Shown: positions 17,803-26,795 of the stretch, in pieces
How positions within the stretch are numbered: position 1 is the first letter of the stretch
Layout of the letters: the number at the start of each line of letters is the position of its first letter
NCBI RefSeq assembly: GCF_021129235.1
Contig: NZ_JAJOMA010000013.1
Location: 124,001 to 188,000, forward strand
Origin: Kineosporia mesophila
GTDB taxonomy: Bacteria > Actinomycetota > Actinomycetes > Actinomycetales > Kineosporiaceae
Length of the DNA: 64,000 nt
Direction: 5' to 3'
Notes under the pieces: model-generated
The model's database searches: none
Told to the model about the DNA's origin: nothing
The model's input: only the letters and a program-made list of their open reading frames with translations
Position numbers and translations under genes: made by a program

Positions 17803-18921
17803 TCAGGCCGGACGGGCCTCACCCGCCGGCTCCAGCACCACGATCGGGATCTCGCGGTCCGTGCGGGCCTGGTAGTCGTCGTAATCCGGCCAGGCGTCGG
17901 CCATCTCGGCCCAGCGGGCGGGCTTCTCGGCGGCGGTCGCCACCCGGGCCCGGACCGGCACGACCTGGTCCTTCACCTGGATCTGGGTATCGGGCTGGGC
18001 CTGGAGGTTGAGATACCAGGCCGGCGGTGCGTCCGTGCCGCCGTTGCTGGCCACGACCAGGTAGGCGTCGTCGAAACGGCGGTAGATCAGCGCGTGGGTG
18101 CGTGGCTGACCGGACTTGTTGCCCACGCTGTCGAGCAGCAGGATCGTGGTGCCGTAACGCCACTCGTGCCCGTCCGCGCCCCGGGTCTCGCGATAGCGCT
18201 GGATGTGCGCGGCGCCGTGCAGGTCGAGAGCGGTGCCGTTGGGGATGTCTTTCAGCGCCTCGACCACGGCCCGGGCGGTGCTGGCGCTGGAGGCCGGGTT
18301 CTGGCCGGTGATCAGTTTTCCGTCCACCACCACGGTGTCGCTCCAGGCCGGGCCGGTGGCCAGCTCGGCGCCCTGCTCGGCCAGGCGGCTCTCGAGGAAC
18401 CACGGGGAGCGGTCACCCAGCCCACCCGCGTTCTCCTCCTCATCGGTGAAGGCGGTGATCCGGCGGCCCTTCAGCGCGGACCCGTCGATGCTCAGCAGAC
18501 CCGCCGCACCGTGGCACAACGTGGCGACCACCTGGTTCTTCTTCACCGCCCGGCCCAGGATGCGCCGCAGGTCGGCGTCGTCGATCAGGTCGGTCATCGG
18601 ACCGTGCCCGCCCGGCAGGTACACGCCGTCGTAGTCGGGGCCCGAGACCCGGCCCAGGTCCTTGGGGTGCTGGAGCTCGTCGCCGAGCCCGTCGAGGTAG
18701 GCCCGGAAGACGGGGGTGTTCTCGTCGTCGTCCGGCAGGCTCACCGGGTCGGCGGTCGGGGTGCGACCTCCCGGGGTGGCGATGTCGACCGCCACGCCGG
18801 CCTCGGTCAGTACCTGGTGCGAGCGCACGACCTCCTCGGCCCAGTAGCCGGTCGGGTGGGAGGTGCCGTCGGCCAGCGTGAGGCTGTCGGCCGCGCTGAG
18901 CACCATGAGGATCTTTGCCAC
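17803..18921 (-). CDS. DJ-1/PfpI domain fused to deazaflavin-dependent nitroreductase-like domain
   Basis: This 372-residue two-domain protein has an N-terminal DJ-1/PfpI domain (residues ~1-230) with GPDYDGVYLPGGHGPMTDL and the nucleophile Cys in ATLCHGAAGLL. The C-terminal domain (~245-372) carries YGTTILLLDSVGNKSGQPRT, resembling the split-barrel F420-dependent nitroreductase (Ddn) family. DJ-1 relatives act on glyoxals or as chaperones; Ddn relatives reduce substrates with F420H2. GTG 18921 was chosen because GAAGGAC precedes it and the first DJ-1 strand AKILMVLSA begins there. It is divergent from a LysR gene that may control it. Confidence 0.85.
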   Translation of the reverse strand: MAKILMVLSAADSLTLADGTSHPTGYWAEEVVRSHQVLTEAGVAVDIATPGGRTPTADPVSLPDDDENTPVFRAYLDGLGDELQHPKDLGRVSGPDYDGVYLPGGHGPMTDLIDDADLRRILGRAVKKNQVVATLCHGAAGLLSIDGSALKGRRITAFTDEEENAGGLGDRSPWFLESRLAEQGAELATGPAWSDTVVVDGKLITGQNPASSASTARAVVEALKDIPNGTALDLHGAAHIQRYRETRGADGHEWRYGTTILLLDSVGNKSGQPRTHALIYRRFDDAYLVVASNGGTDAPPAWYLNLQAQPDTQIQVKDQVVPVRARVATAAEKPARWAEMADAWPDYDDYQARTDREIPIVVLEPAGEARPA

Positions 18922-18952
18922 GTTTTCTACGTCCTTCTCTTCAGTCGGCGTC

Positions 18953-18970
18953 CGGATGTATTCGTATCCG
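18953..18970. promoter_or_regulatory. Candidate LysR binding site
   Basis: CGGAT-N8-ATCCG lies in the 100-base gap between the DJ-1 fusion gene and the divergent LysR gene, and includes a T-N11-A arrangement. Position and symmetry suit a LysR operator. Confidence 0.4.
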
Positions 18971-19021
18971 CTGCACCCCGGATGCCGCACGACGAGCAGA
19001 CCCGCCGTCATCAGGTTTCTT

Positions 19022-20191
19022 ATGATGGGCGGTGTGCAGGAACTGGACTTGCTGGATGCCTTCATGCGGGTCTTTCAGCGGGGGTCGATGACGGCGGCCG
19101 CAGCCGACCTCGGCGTGTCGCAGCCGGCCCTCACCGATCGCATCTCCCGCCTGGAGGCCCGGCTCGGGGTGCGGTTGTTCGAGCGTTCCCGGCGGGGCAC
19201 CCGTCCCACCGTGCACGCCGAACGCCTGGCCACCTCCGTCGGTGAGCCGTTGAGCCGGTTGCGGGAGGTGATGCGGCCCCCGTCCGAGCCTGCCCCGGTC
19301 TCCGGACTCCTGCGACTCGGCGGCCCGGCCGAACTCATGGCGCTGCGCGTCCTACCGGCCCTCGCCCCCTTGCTCGGGGCCGGCCTACGGGTGGACATCC
19401 GCCTGGGTCAGGCCCACGAACTCCTGGCGGCTCTGGCCCCCACCGTGCCGCCGGTCTCAGTCCGGGCTTCCGTGACGTCGCCGACCCTGGCCGCTCCGGT
19501 GGCTGCGGGTCCGGCGGTTGGTGCTGCGGGATCTTCCCCGGGTACGGCGCCTGTCGTGAGTTCACCGGTTGCGGAGCCTGCTACTACCTCTTCGGGCCCG
19601 GTGCACCGTTTGTCTCCGATGGCATCCTCCTTCCCGGAGCGGTCAGCTTCCGGCCTGGCTCCCGCCCCGATCCCGTCACCGGCTGGGCCCGGATCCGAAC
19701 TGGACCTGGTGATCTCGGCGGTTCGCCCGAAACTGCCTGGCATCACCGCGGTGCCTCTGGTCGACGAGGAGTTCGTCCTGGTCGGGACGGCGTCGCACGC
19801 CCGGTCCATCGACCCGGCCGAACTGGCGAATGATCCGGTGGCGGCGCTCGCGCATCTTCCGCTGGTGGCTTACGGCGTCGACCTGCCGATCGTGAGACGT
19901 TACTGGCTGACCCTTTTCGGTCGGCGACCGCCGAACCGGGTGGCCCTGACCGTGCCCGACCTGCGCGCCGTGCTGGCCGCGGTGACGGCGGGCACCGGCA
20001 TCAGCGTGCTGCCCCGCTACATTGCCTGCCCGGCGCTGGAGGCCGCGAGCGTGCAGGTGCTGCACCGCGGCGAGGAACTGCCGCTCAACACGGTGTACCT
20101 GGCCTGTCGGACGGGGGAGGAATTGTCGCAACCACTGGGTGCCGTGCGGGAACGTCTGCTGCGGGCAGCGGGGGACTGGGGCACGTTGTGA
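19022..20191 (+). CDS. LysR-family regulator with a low-complexity insert in the effector domain
   Basis: This 389-residue protein has a standard LysR helix-turn-helix (residues ~5-62, AAAADLGVSQPALTDRISRLEARLG). Its effector domain is split by an ~85-residue Pro/Ala/Ser/Thr-rich stretch (~residues 142-222) between VDIRLGQAHELLAALAP and ELDLVISAVRPKLPG. In ordinary LysR proteins those two blocks are nearly contiguous, so the length exceeds the family's ~300. The frame stays open and both flanks are conserved, so it is probably expressed. Two ATG codons are adjacent at 19022 and 19025. It is divergent from the DJ-1 fusion, its likely target. Confidence 0.8.
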   Translation: MMGGVQELDLLDAFMRVFQRGSMTAAAADLGVSQPALTDRISRLEARLGVRLFERSRRGTRPTVHAERLATSVGEPLSRLREVMRPPSEPAPVSGLLRLGGPAELMALRVLPALAPLLGAGLRVDIRLGQAHELLAALAPTVPPVSVRASVTSPTLAAPVAAGPAVGAAGSSPGTAPVVSSPVAEPATTSSGPVHRLSPMASSFPERSASGLAPAPIPSPAGPGSELDLVISAVRPKLPGITAVPLVDEEFVLVGTASHARSIDPAELANDPVAALAHLPLVAYGVDLPIVRRYWLTLFGRRPPNRVALTVPDLRAVLAAVTAGTGISVLPRYIACPALEAASVQVLHRGEELPLNTVYLACRTGEELSQPLGAVRERLLRAAGDWGTL

Positions 20192-20217
20192 CGGGATGCG
20201 GGTTCCAGCTCTGTTGA

Positions 20218-20253
20218 CGGCGCTGCCCCGGGGTGCGACCTGGGGCAGCGCCG
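20218..20253. terminator. Bidirectional 12-bp stem between lysR and rmuC
   Basis: CGGCGCTGCCCC and GGGGCAGCGCCG flank a 12-base loop between the convergent lysR and rmuC genes, so it can serve both. Confidence 0.7.
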
Positions 20254-20283
20254 GCCGGGTGGCTTTCGGAGGTCGGATCTCGA

Positions 20284-21546
20284 TCAGTCGTTCTGGTTCG
20301 TCGGATCTACCGTGCCGTTGCCGGGGGAGGGCACCTGGTCGATCGTTATGGAACGGGCTCGTTCCGGCCGTAGTTCTCTTCTGCCCTGCCGGGTTTCCAG
20401 ATCGAGGTAGTTGCTGCCGGGCTGTGGGGGGCCGGTGATCAGCTCGTCGGCGGTCAGGGGGCGGGGGCTGGACTCCAGCGGGGCCACGGTGGGGAGGTCG
20501 TGGTCGACGAGGTCGAGATCCTGCATCTTGCGGGCGGTGACGAGTACGCGGCGTTCGAGGGTGCCGACCAGGGCGTTGTAGTCCTCGACCACGCGGTGCA
20601 GGTCGCGGCCCAGCTTGCTCGCGTGCTCGCCGAGGCCGGCCAGACGGCGGTAGAGCTCGGAGCCGATCTCCAGCAGCTGCCGGGCGTTGCCGCTCACGGC
20701 CTCGGACTGCCAGGTCAGGGCCACCGTGCGGAGCAGGGCCAGCAGGGTGGTGGGGGTGGCCAGCACGACGCGGCGGGCCATCGCGTGCTCCAGCAGGCTC
20801 GGGTCGGCGGTGCAGGCGGCGGCCAGGAACGCCTCGCCCGGCACGAAACACACCACCAGCTGGGGGGTCGGCTGGAACGCGAGCCAGTACTCCTTCGCCG
20901 CGAGCGCGTCGACGTGGGCCCGCAGGGCCTTCGCGTGGGCGCCGGCCGCGGCGCTCAGGGCGGCCTCGCCCTTCTCACTGGCCTCGAGGAAGGCCGCGAG
21001 AGGAGCTTTGGCGTCGACCACGATGTACTTGCCGCCGGGCAGGTTCACCAGAAGGTCGGGGCGCACACCGTTGCCGTCGGGGGTGGTGCCCGTGGCCTGG
21101 GTGAGGAAGTCGACGCGGGGCAGCATGCCGGCGTGCTCCACCACTCGGCGCAGCTGCACCTCGCCCCAGGCACCGCGGGAGGTGGGGGAGCGCAGGGCGC
21201 CGGCCAGGGCGGCGGTCTGGGCCCGCAGCGACTCACCCGACGCCTGGACGGCGGTCAGGTGCTCGTCCAGCCGGGAGAACTGCTCCACCCGGTCGCGCTC
21301 GAGCGTCTGCACCTGTTTCTCCACGCGCTGCAGGGTCGCGGACAGCGGGGACAGGGTGGCGACCAGCTCGTGGTCCTGACCGGCCGCGGCCTCCAGATCG
21401 GTGACGCGCTCGCGCAGTAGGTCACGCTCGGCCTCCAGAGAGGCCTGGCGGGCCCGCAGCAGGGGCTGGAACGCCGCCCGCGCGCCGAACGCCGCCAGCG
21501 CCAGCCCCAGGATCAGGCCGAGCAGGAACCCCACCGCGGTTGTCAT
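20284..21546 (-). CDS. rmuC: RmuC-family DNA recombination protein
   Basis: This 420-residue protein has an N-terminal membrane segment (FLLGLILGLALAAFG), a long coiled coil (residues ~30-125) and a PD-(D/E)xK-like nuclease domain with GAWGEVQLRRVVEHAGM and RPDLLVNLPGGKYIVVDAKAPL. RmuC limits inversion at short inverted repeats in E. coli; the biochemical activity is not settled. ATG 21546 was chosen because the hydrophobic anchor follows at once; GTG 21555 is an alternative. It is divergent from ychF, a common actinobacterial arrangement. Confidence 0.9.
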   Translation of the reverse strand: MTTAVGFLLGLILGLALAAFGARAAFQPLLRARQASLEAERDLLRERVTDLEAAAGQDHELVATLSPLSATLQRVEKQVQTLERDRVEQFSRLDEHLTAVQASGESLRAQTAALAGALRSPTSRGAWGEVQLRRVVEHAGMLPRVDFLTQATGTTPDGNGVRPDLLVNLPGGKYIVVDAKAPLAAFLEASEKGEAALSAAAGAHAKALRAHVDALAAKEYWLAFQPTPQLVVCFVPGEAFLAAACTADPSLLEHAMARRVVLATPTTLLALLRTVALTWQSEAVSGNARQLLEIGSELYRRLAGLGEHASKLGRDLHRVVEDYNALVGTLERRVLVTARKMQDLDLVDHDLPTVAPLESSPRPLTADELITGPPQPGSNYLDLETRQGRRELRPERARSITIDQVPSPGNGTVDPTNQND

Positions 21547-21758
21547 GACGGCCACGATGCCAGGCGCCACCGACAGTAATGGCGGCGATACCCGTTCGGG
21601 ACCGGAGCGGGGCCGGTCCGGGAGCGGATGACCCGGCGTCGGGGCTGTGCGAATCGCCCCGGCCGCCCCGGCCGCCCCGGCCGCCCGGCCGCCGAGCCGC
21701 CTGGCCTCACCCGTCCCCGAGGTCACCTGGCCACCCGGTTCCGCCGTGCCCGACCATG

Positions 21759-21803
21759 ATCGTGTGCATTCGCTGCGGTCGTCGCGCACGGAATGCACAC
21801 GAT
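21759..21803. repeat. 13-bp dyad in the rmuC/ychF divergent region
   Basis: ATCGTGTGCATTC and GAATGCACACGAT are perfect 13-base arms with a 19-base spacer, centred in the 430-base region 21547-21974, which holds no supported gene. It may be an operator or a repeat-family member. The rest of the region contains a run of CCCCGGCCG triplet repeats near 21657-21690. Confidence 0.6.
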
Positions 21804-21974
21804 GATTGATCACGGACCCCAGGGCCCGTCCCGGCGAACGCCGGTGGTCACCACGCCAGGAGTTGTCCTGGCGGTTCCCCGCGCACCGACAGCGGGTGGT
21901 GACCCGGACCGTGGTCGGTGCTCGTGTGCGTCCGCAATTCGGGCCTCGTGACCTGTGGCCAGTAACCTGGCCCC

Positions 21975-23060
21975 GTGGCACTCACCATCGGCATCGTCGG
22001 TCTCCCGAACGTCGGCAAGTCGACGCTCTTCAACGCTCTCACCAAGGCAGAGGTGCTCGCGGCGAACTACCCGTTCGCGACGATCGAGCCCAACGTCGGG
22101 GTGGTCCCGCTGCCCGACGAGCGGCTCGGCAAGCTGGCCGGGGTGTTCGGCAGCGAGAAGCTGATCCCGGCCACGGTGTCGTTCGTCGACATCGCGGGCA
22201 TCGTGAAGGGCGCCAGCGAGGGTGAGGGCCTGGGCAACAAGTTCCTCGCCAACATCCGCGAGGCCGATGCGATCTGCCAGGTGGTGCGCGCGTTCGTCGA
22301 CGACGACGTGATCCATGTCGCCGGCCGGGTCGACCCCGCCGACGACATCGAGGTCATCCACACCGAGCTCATGCTGGCCGACCTCCAGACCCTGGAGAAG
22401 GTCATTCCCCGCCTCGAGAAAGAGGTCAAGGGGAAGAAGGCCGACAAGGCCGTGCTCGACGCCGCCGTCGCCGCGCAGAAGCTGCTCGAAGAGGGCGTGA
22501 CGCTGGCCAAGGGCGCCGCGAAGGCCGGCATCGAGATGGAGCACCTGCGCGAGCTCAGCCTGATGACCAGCAAGCCCTTCATCTTCGTCTTCAACGTCGA
22601 CGAGGACGGCCTGTCCGACGAGAAGCTGCAGACGAAGATGCGTGAGCTGGTGGCCCCGGCCGACGCGATCTTCCTCAACGCCAAGCTGGAGTCCGAGCTG
22701 ATCGAGCTGGACGCCGAGGAGGCCGCCGAGCTGCTCTCCAGCGTCGGCCAGGAAGAGTCGGGCATGGACCAGCTGGCCAAGGTCGGCTTCCACACCCTCG
22801 GCCTGCAGACCTACCTCACCGCCGGCCCGAAGGAGTCCCGCGCCTGGACCATCCGCCAGGGCTGGACCGCTCCGCAGGCCGCGGGCGTCATCCACACCGA
22901 CTTCCAGCGGGGCTTCATCAAGGCCGAGATCGTCGGCTTCGACGACCTGATGGAGACCGGCTCGATGGCCGAGGCGAAGTCCAAGGGCAAGGTGCGCATG
23001 GAGGGCAAGGATTACGTCATGCAGGACGGCGACGTGGTGGAGTTCCGCTTCAACGTGTAG
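21975..23060 (+). CDS. ychF: Redox-regulated Obg-like ATPase YchF
   Basis: This 361-residue P-loop protein has G1 GLPNVGKSTLFNALT, G3 FVDIAGIVKGAS, G4-position FVFNVDED, a coiled-coil insertion (~residues 120-200) and a C-terminal TGS-type domain (GVIHTDFQRGFIKAEIVGFDDL). YchF homologues bind ATP in preference to GTP and associate with ribosomes and stress responses. The length equals the family norm. The start is GTG 21975. It lies downstream of the divergent rmuC. Confidence 0.96.
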   Translation: MALTIGIVGLPNVGKSTLFNALTKAEVLAANYPFATIEPNVGVVPLPDERLGKLAGVFGSEKLIPATVSFVDIAGIVKGASEGEGLGNKFLANIREADAICQVVRAFVDDDVIHVAGRVDPADDIEVIHTELMLADLQTLEKVIPRLEKEVKGKKADKAVLDAAVAAQKLLEEGVTLAKGAAKAGIEMEHLRELSLMTSKPFIFVFNVDEDGLSDEKLQTKMRELVAPADAIFLNAKLESELIELDAEEAAELLSSVGQEESGMDQLAKVGFHTLGLQTYLTAGPKESRAWTIRQGWTAPQAAGVIHTDFQRGFIKAEIVGFDDLMETGSMAEAKSKGKVRMEGKDYVMQDGDVVEFRFNV

Positions 23061-23159
23061 GCCTCGCCATACCTGCTCGTGTGTCTCGTACGGGGGACGA
23101 TCGTGGGGCGCCTGGGCTCGGTGTGAAGTTGCTGGTCAGGCGTGGTACATCATTCCACC

Positions 23160-23945
23160 ATGATCGAAAAGGTTTCGTTCCCGAGTTCGGTCGGGCCCAT
23201 GCTCGCGGGTGTGCTCGAGGTGCCGGACGGCCCCGTGCGGGGGTGGGGCGTCTTCGCCCACGGGTTCACGCTCGGCAAGGACTCCCCGGCGGCCGCGCGG
23301 ATCTGCCGGCGTCTGGCTCGTGAGGGCATCGGGATGCTGCGCTACGACAACCTGGGGCTGGGTGACTCGGAGGGTGACTGGGGCGACGGGTCCTTCACGG
23401 TCAAGATCGCCGACACCGGCAAGGCCGCCGAGTTCATGGCTGAGCGGGGTGGGCCCGTCGAGCTCCTGGTGGGTCATTCCTGGGGTGGTGCCACGGTGAT
23501 CGCCGCGGCCCGGGAGATCGCCGGCGTGCGCGCCGTGGCCACGGTCGGGGCTCCGGTCGACCCGAGTCGCGTGGAACGTCACTACGATGCGGTGGTCGAG
23601 AAGGTTCTGGCCGAGGGCTCGGCCGAGTGGCTCATCGGGGGCAAGGCCCTGACGCTCAAGCGGTCGTTCGTCGAGGACGTACGGGCGTCCGAGTTGCGCG
23701 CCCGGATCCGCGAGCTGCGCCTGCCCCTTCTGGTGATGCACTCGCCGACCGACAACACCGTCGGGATCGAGAACGCCAGTGAGATCTTCCAGATCGCCCG
23801 TCATCCCCGCAGCTTCGTCTCGCTGGAGGGGTCGAACCACTTTCTCACCGGCGCCGGACAGGCGGATCGCGCGGCCCGGATCATCAGTGCCTGGGCGGAT
23901 CCTTATCTGAGTCCGGAGCCTGGTCCTCGTCCCCGGGTCGAATAA
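23160..23945 (+). CDS. Alpha/beta hydrolase
   Basis: This 261-residue serine hydrolase-fold protein has an oxyanion-side FAHGFTLGKDSPAA, the nucleophile elbow GHSWGGAT (Ser near residue 110), the Asp region PLLVMHSPTDNTV and a final catalytic His in EGSNHFL. The substrate is unknown; small ester or peptide substrates are typical. ATG 23160 is preferred over GTG 23142 because conserved sequence starts there; no strong ribosome site is visible for either. It follows ychF by 100 bases on the same strand. Confidence 0.85.
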   Translation: MIEKVSFPSSVGPMLAGVLEVPDGPVRGWGVFAHGFTLGKDSPAAARICRRLAREGIGMLRYDNLGLGDSEGDWGDGSFTVKIADTGKAAEFMAERGGPVELLVGHSWGGATVIAAAREIAGVRAVATVGAPVDPSRVERHYDAVVEKVLAEGSAEWLIGGKALTLKRSFVEDVRASELRARIRELRLPLLVMHSPTDNTVGIENASEIFQIARHPRSFVSLEGSNHFLTGAGQADRAARIISAWADPYLSPEPGPRPRVE

Positions 23946-24177
23946 TGCCCGGCCATTAAACCGGGATCGCATTTTTGAGTCCCCTCAAGGGAGACCGGCC
24001 ACTGCCACCCGGCGCTACGGTCCTGACGTTCACGCTCTGCGTGGTCGGGGCGACGGGTTCGTGAACCACGAAGAGCCCGCCGGGGAACTGGTGGTCGACC
24101 GGCCTCGCGGTCAGGCTGTTTCACGCGTTCGACTAATTCACGAGCGTGATTCACCGACGCGCGGCTAGGTTCGCCGT

Positions 24178-24999
24178 ATGAGGGTCTGGGTGAGTGGGGC
24201 GCGGGGGAAGCTGGGCCGCGAGGTGTGCCGGCAGCTCGAGGCCGAGGGGCATCAGTACGTGCCGGCGGATCTGGTGCCTGATGCGGAGGGCCATGCGGTC
24301 GATCTGCTGGATGCCGGCGCGGTCGCGGAGTCTCTGCGTGATTGCGACGCGGTCATCCATTGCGCGGCCATCCCCAGCCCCGAGAACATCGAGCCGGTCG
24401 AGCTGGTGCGGATCAACACCCTCACCATGTTCAATGCCCTGGAGGAGGCCTGGCGGGCGGGTATCCGGACCGCGGTGCTGGCGTCGAGCGGATCGATCTA
24501 CGGGCCGGCCTGGTCGCCGGAGCCGCTCGTCCAGCCCTACCTGCCGGTGGACGAGGACAGTCCGCTGCAGTACGTGGATCCCTACGCGCTGACCAAGGAC
24601 TTCCTGGAGCGCACGGGCCAGATGTACGCCCGGCGGGGGATGACGGTCACAGCTCTGCGTTTTCACTGGATCCTCGCGGTGCCGGAGGTGCGGAGCGTCG
24701 CCGTTCCGATCCCGGAGGCCGACCAGGTCCACAACCTCTTCGGCTACGTCGCTCTCGAGGACGCGGCCCGGGCCTGCCTCCTGTCGCTGAAACCCCGGCC
24801 CGGAACCGGTCCCTACGAGGTCCTGGTCATCGCGGCCGACGAGACGACGAGCGAGACCCCGACCGGTGAGCTGCTGGCCCGGCACAGTCCGCAGTCCGTG
24901 CTACGCCGTGCTTTGCCAGGCCATACAGGGGCTTTCGAGCTCGCCCGGGCCAAGGACATCATCGGCTGGGAACCCCGGGCCACCTGGCGCCGCAGCTGA
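24178..24999 (+). CDS. NAD-dependent epimerase/dehydratase (extended SDR)
   Basis: This 273-residue extended short-chain dehydrogenase has a nucleotide-binding motif SGARGKLGREV at the N-terminus, the HCAAIPSP segment, catalytic Ser/Tyr/Lys in LASSGSIYGP and DPYALTKDF, and a shortened C-terminal substrate domain. It probably acts on a nucleotide sugar or sugar acid; specificity is unknown. The 230-base gap upstream holds no gene. The start ATG 24178 lies at the first conserved strand without a clear ribosome site. Confidence 0.85.
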   Translation: MRVWVSGARGKLGREVCRQLEAEGHQYVPADLVPDAEGHAVDLLDAGAVAESLRDCDAVIHCAAIPSPENIEPVELVRINTLTMFNALEEAWRAGIRTAVLASSGSIYGPAWSPEPLVQPYLPVDEDSPLQYVDPYALTKDFLERTGQMYARRGMTVTALRFHWILAVPEVRSVAVPIPEADQVHNLFGYVALEDAARACLLSLKPRPGTGPYEVLVIAADETTSETPTGELLARHSPQSVLRRALPGHTGAFELARAKDIIGWEPRATWRRS

Positions 25000-25101
25000 T
25001 GGAGCCGGTGATCCAGTGGCTCCAGGTGACCTGGACGAAGGCATTCCGGGGGCAGCGCCTCGGTCTCTTCTGAGCACGACAGGCCTTCATAGGATGACGC
25101 C

Positions 25102-25823
25102 GTGACTGAATCCTCACGAATTCTGCGTGTGGACGGGCTGGTCAACGCGCGCGATCTGGGTGGCCTTGCGCGCACCGGCGGTGGGGAGACGCCCTACGGC
25201 ATCTTTTCCGGTCCGAGATCGTCGACCGGATCACTCCGGCCGGGTGGGACCAGGTGTACGAGGCCGGTATTCGATCGGTCATCGACCTGCGGACGCCGGG
25301 GGAGAGGGCCCGGGACGTCCAGGACCGCCCGGCCTGGCTGACGACGGTGACGGTCGATCTCGACGGGCCGGAGAACCGCGAGTTCTGGCCCTATTACGAG
25401 GACAGCGGTCTGGACGGTACTCCGCTGGTGTTCCTGCCCCACCTGGCGGCCATGCCCGAGCGGATGGGCGCGGTGCTCACGGCCCTCGCGCAGGCGCCCG
25501 AGGGCGGGGTGCTGTTCCACTGCATGGGCGGGCGTGACCGTACGGGTCTGACGGCGATGGTGCTTCTGCACGTCGCGGGGGTGCGGCCGGAGGTCGTGGC
25601 CGATGACTACCTGCAGACGGCCCGGCTGGGTGGAGTTTTCGCCCTCACCACCGACGCGCAGCGCGAGTTGATCCCGATCGACGAGCTGCTGCGGCAGCAC
25701 GGCACGACGGCGGAGCGGGCCTTCCTGGAGGCACTCGCCGGACTGCGCCTGGATGAGCTGCCGCTTTCGCCCGAGGTCCGTCAACGGGTGATGACATGGC
25801 GAGGAGTCCTTACCCACGGATAA
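25102..25823 (+). pseudogene. Tyrosine-protein phosphatase, frameshifted
   Basis: The gene encodes a Y_phosphatase3-type protein split by a one-base frameshift. The first frame (25102 onward) gives ILRVDGLVNARDLGGLARTGGGETPYGIF. From about 25208 the homologous sequence moves to the next frame: RSEIVDRITPAGWDQVYEAGIRSVIDLRTPGE. The break falls at a run of four T (25204-25207); one more T would restore PYGIFFRSEI. The catalytic loop HCMGGRDRTG (Cys-x5-Arg) is intact in the second frame. It is either a disabled gene, a sequencing error in the homopolymer, or slippage-dependent expression. Confidence 0.8.
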
Positions 25824-25936
25824 ACCGGGATCAAACTCGGCCAACACTGGAGCCTTTGCGCATTCGATGCCCTATTGTTACCAATGTGCACCGCCCTCCC
25901 GGGGCTGGTGGCAGACACGGTGAGGGGAACAGGCTC

Positions 25937-26149
25937 TTGGCTCAGCACGACAACACCGGCCCTCGTCAGCGCGGCCGTCATCTGGCCCGTCGCCTTCGCG
26001 GTTCGGAGAACGAGTCGACGGCCCTGCAGTGGAAGCCGAGCGCCGTGGTCGAGGCGCACACGGGCCCGATCGCGATCGACGACCCGTCCACGCGACTGGG
26101 CAAGCTCAAGGCGATCCGTGACCACATGGCCGCGCCCGACCCTGCCTGA
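25937..26149 (+). CDS. Small basic hypothetical protein
   Basis: This 70-residue frame begins at TTG 25937 with GAGGGG ten bases upstream and reads AQHDNTGPRQRGRHLARRLRG, then SAVVEAHTGPIAIDDPSTRLGKLKAIRDHM. It has an Arg-rich N-terminus and no membrane segment. It is not recognised. Codon use is G/C-biased at third positions. It lies between the phosphatase and the macro-domain gene on the same strand. Confidence 0.5.
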   Translation: MAQHDNTGPRQRGRHLARRLRGSENESTALQWKPSAVVEAHTGPIAIDDPSTRLGKLKAIRDHMAAPDPA

Positions 26150-26201
26150 TCGAACAACGCCTGACCAAAACGGCCCTGCCTTAATAAAAACCTGCGCCAT
26201 C

Positions 26202-26708
26202 ATGACCGTCATGCAGATCGAAGTGGCGGTCGGGGACATCACCGCCGCTGATGTGGACGTCGTGGTCACCGCCGCGAACCGGTCACTCATCGGTGGTGGT
26301 GGGGTCGACGGTGCGGTGCACCGGGCGGCGGGCCCGGAACTCTTGCAGGCCCTTCGCCCGCTGGCCCCGTGCCCGCCCGGCGAGGCGGTCATCACCCTGG
26401 CCTTCGGCCTGGGGCCTCGCATCCGGCACGTGGTGCACGCTGTCGGCCCGCGGTACGGGGTGGACGAACCGGCGGACGATCTGCTCGCCTCCGCGTACGT
26501 GTCCTGCCTGCAGCGGTGCGACGAGGTCGGCGCCACCAGCGTGGCGTTCCCCGCCCTCTCGACCGGCGCCTACGGGTTCCCGGTGTTCGAGGCCTGCCGG
26601 ATCAGTATGGACGCTCTCCACGGCGCACAGAGTGCGGTCACCCGGTGCGTGCTGGTCGCCTTCGACGAGCGCACCCGCAAGTTCTGGGAACGCGCCCTCT
26701 CCGTCTGA
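26202..26708 (+). CDS. Macro-domain protein (ADP-ribose binding)
   Basis: This 168-residue protein consists of a single macro domain. It shows VGDITAADVDVVVTAANRSLIGGGGVDGAVHRAAG (residues ~10-45), a conserved ADP-ribose-binding segment containing the catalytic-type Asn and GGGGVD loop, and PALSTGAYGFP near residue 112. Related enzymes remove ADP-ribose from proteins or deacetylate O-acetyl-ADP-ribose. Two ATG starts (26202, 26211) are available. A gene annotated in relatives as ADP-ribosylation/crystallin J1 lies 600 bases downstream, making a shared ADP-ribose role possible. Confidence 0.9.
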   Translation: MTVMQIEVAVGDITAADVDVVVTAANRSLIGGGGVDGAVHRAAGPELLQALRPLAPCPPGEAVITLAFGLGPRIRHVVHAVGPRYGVDEPADDLLASAYVSCLQRCDEVGATSVAFPALSTGAYGFPVFEACRISMDALHGAQSAVTRCVLVAFDERTRKFWERALSV

Positions 26709-26795
26709 TCCCACCCGCAGAATGGTGGACATGGCCGGTGCTTCCGCTCCTCGTGCGTCCGGGCCGCGCTTCCCGCCCGAAGTGGTCACCGGGCC

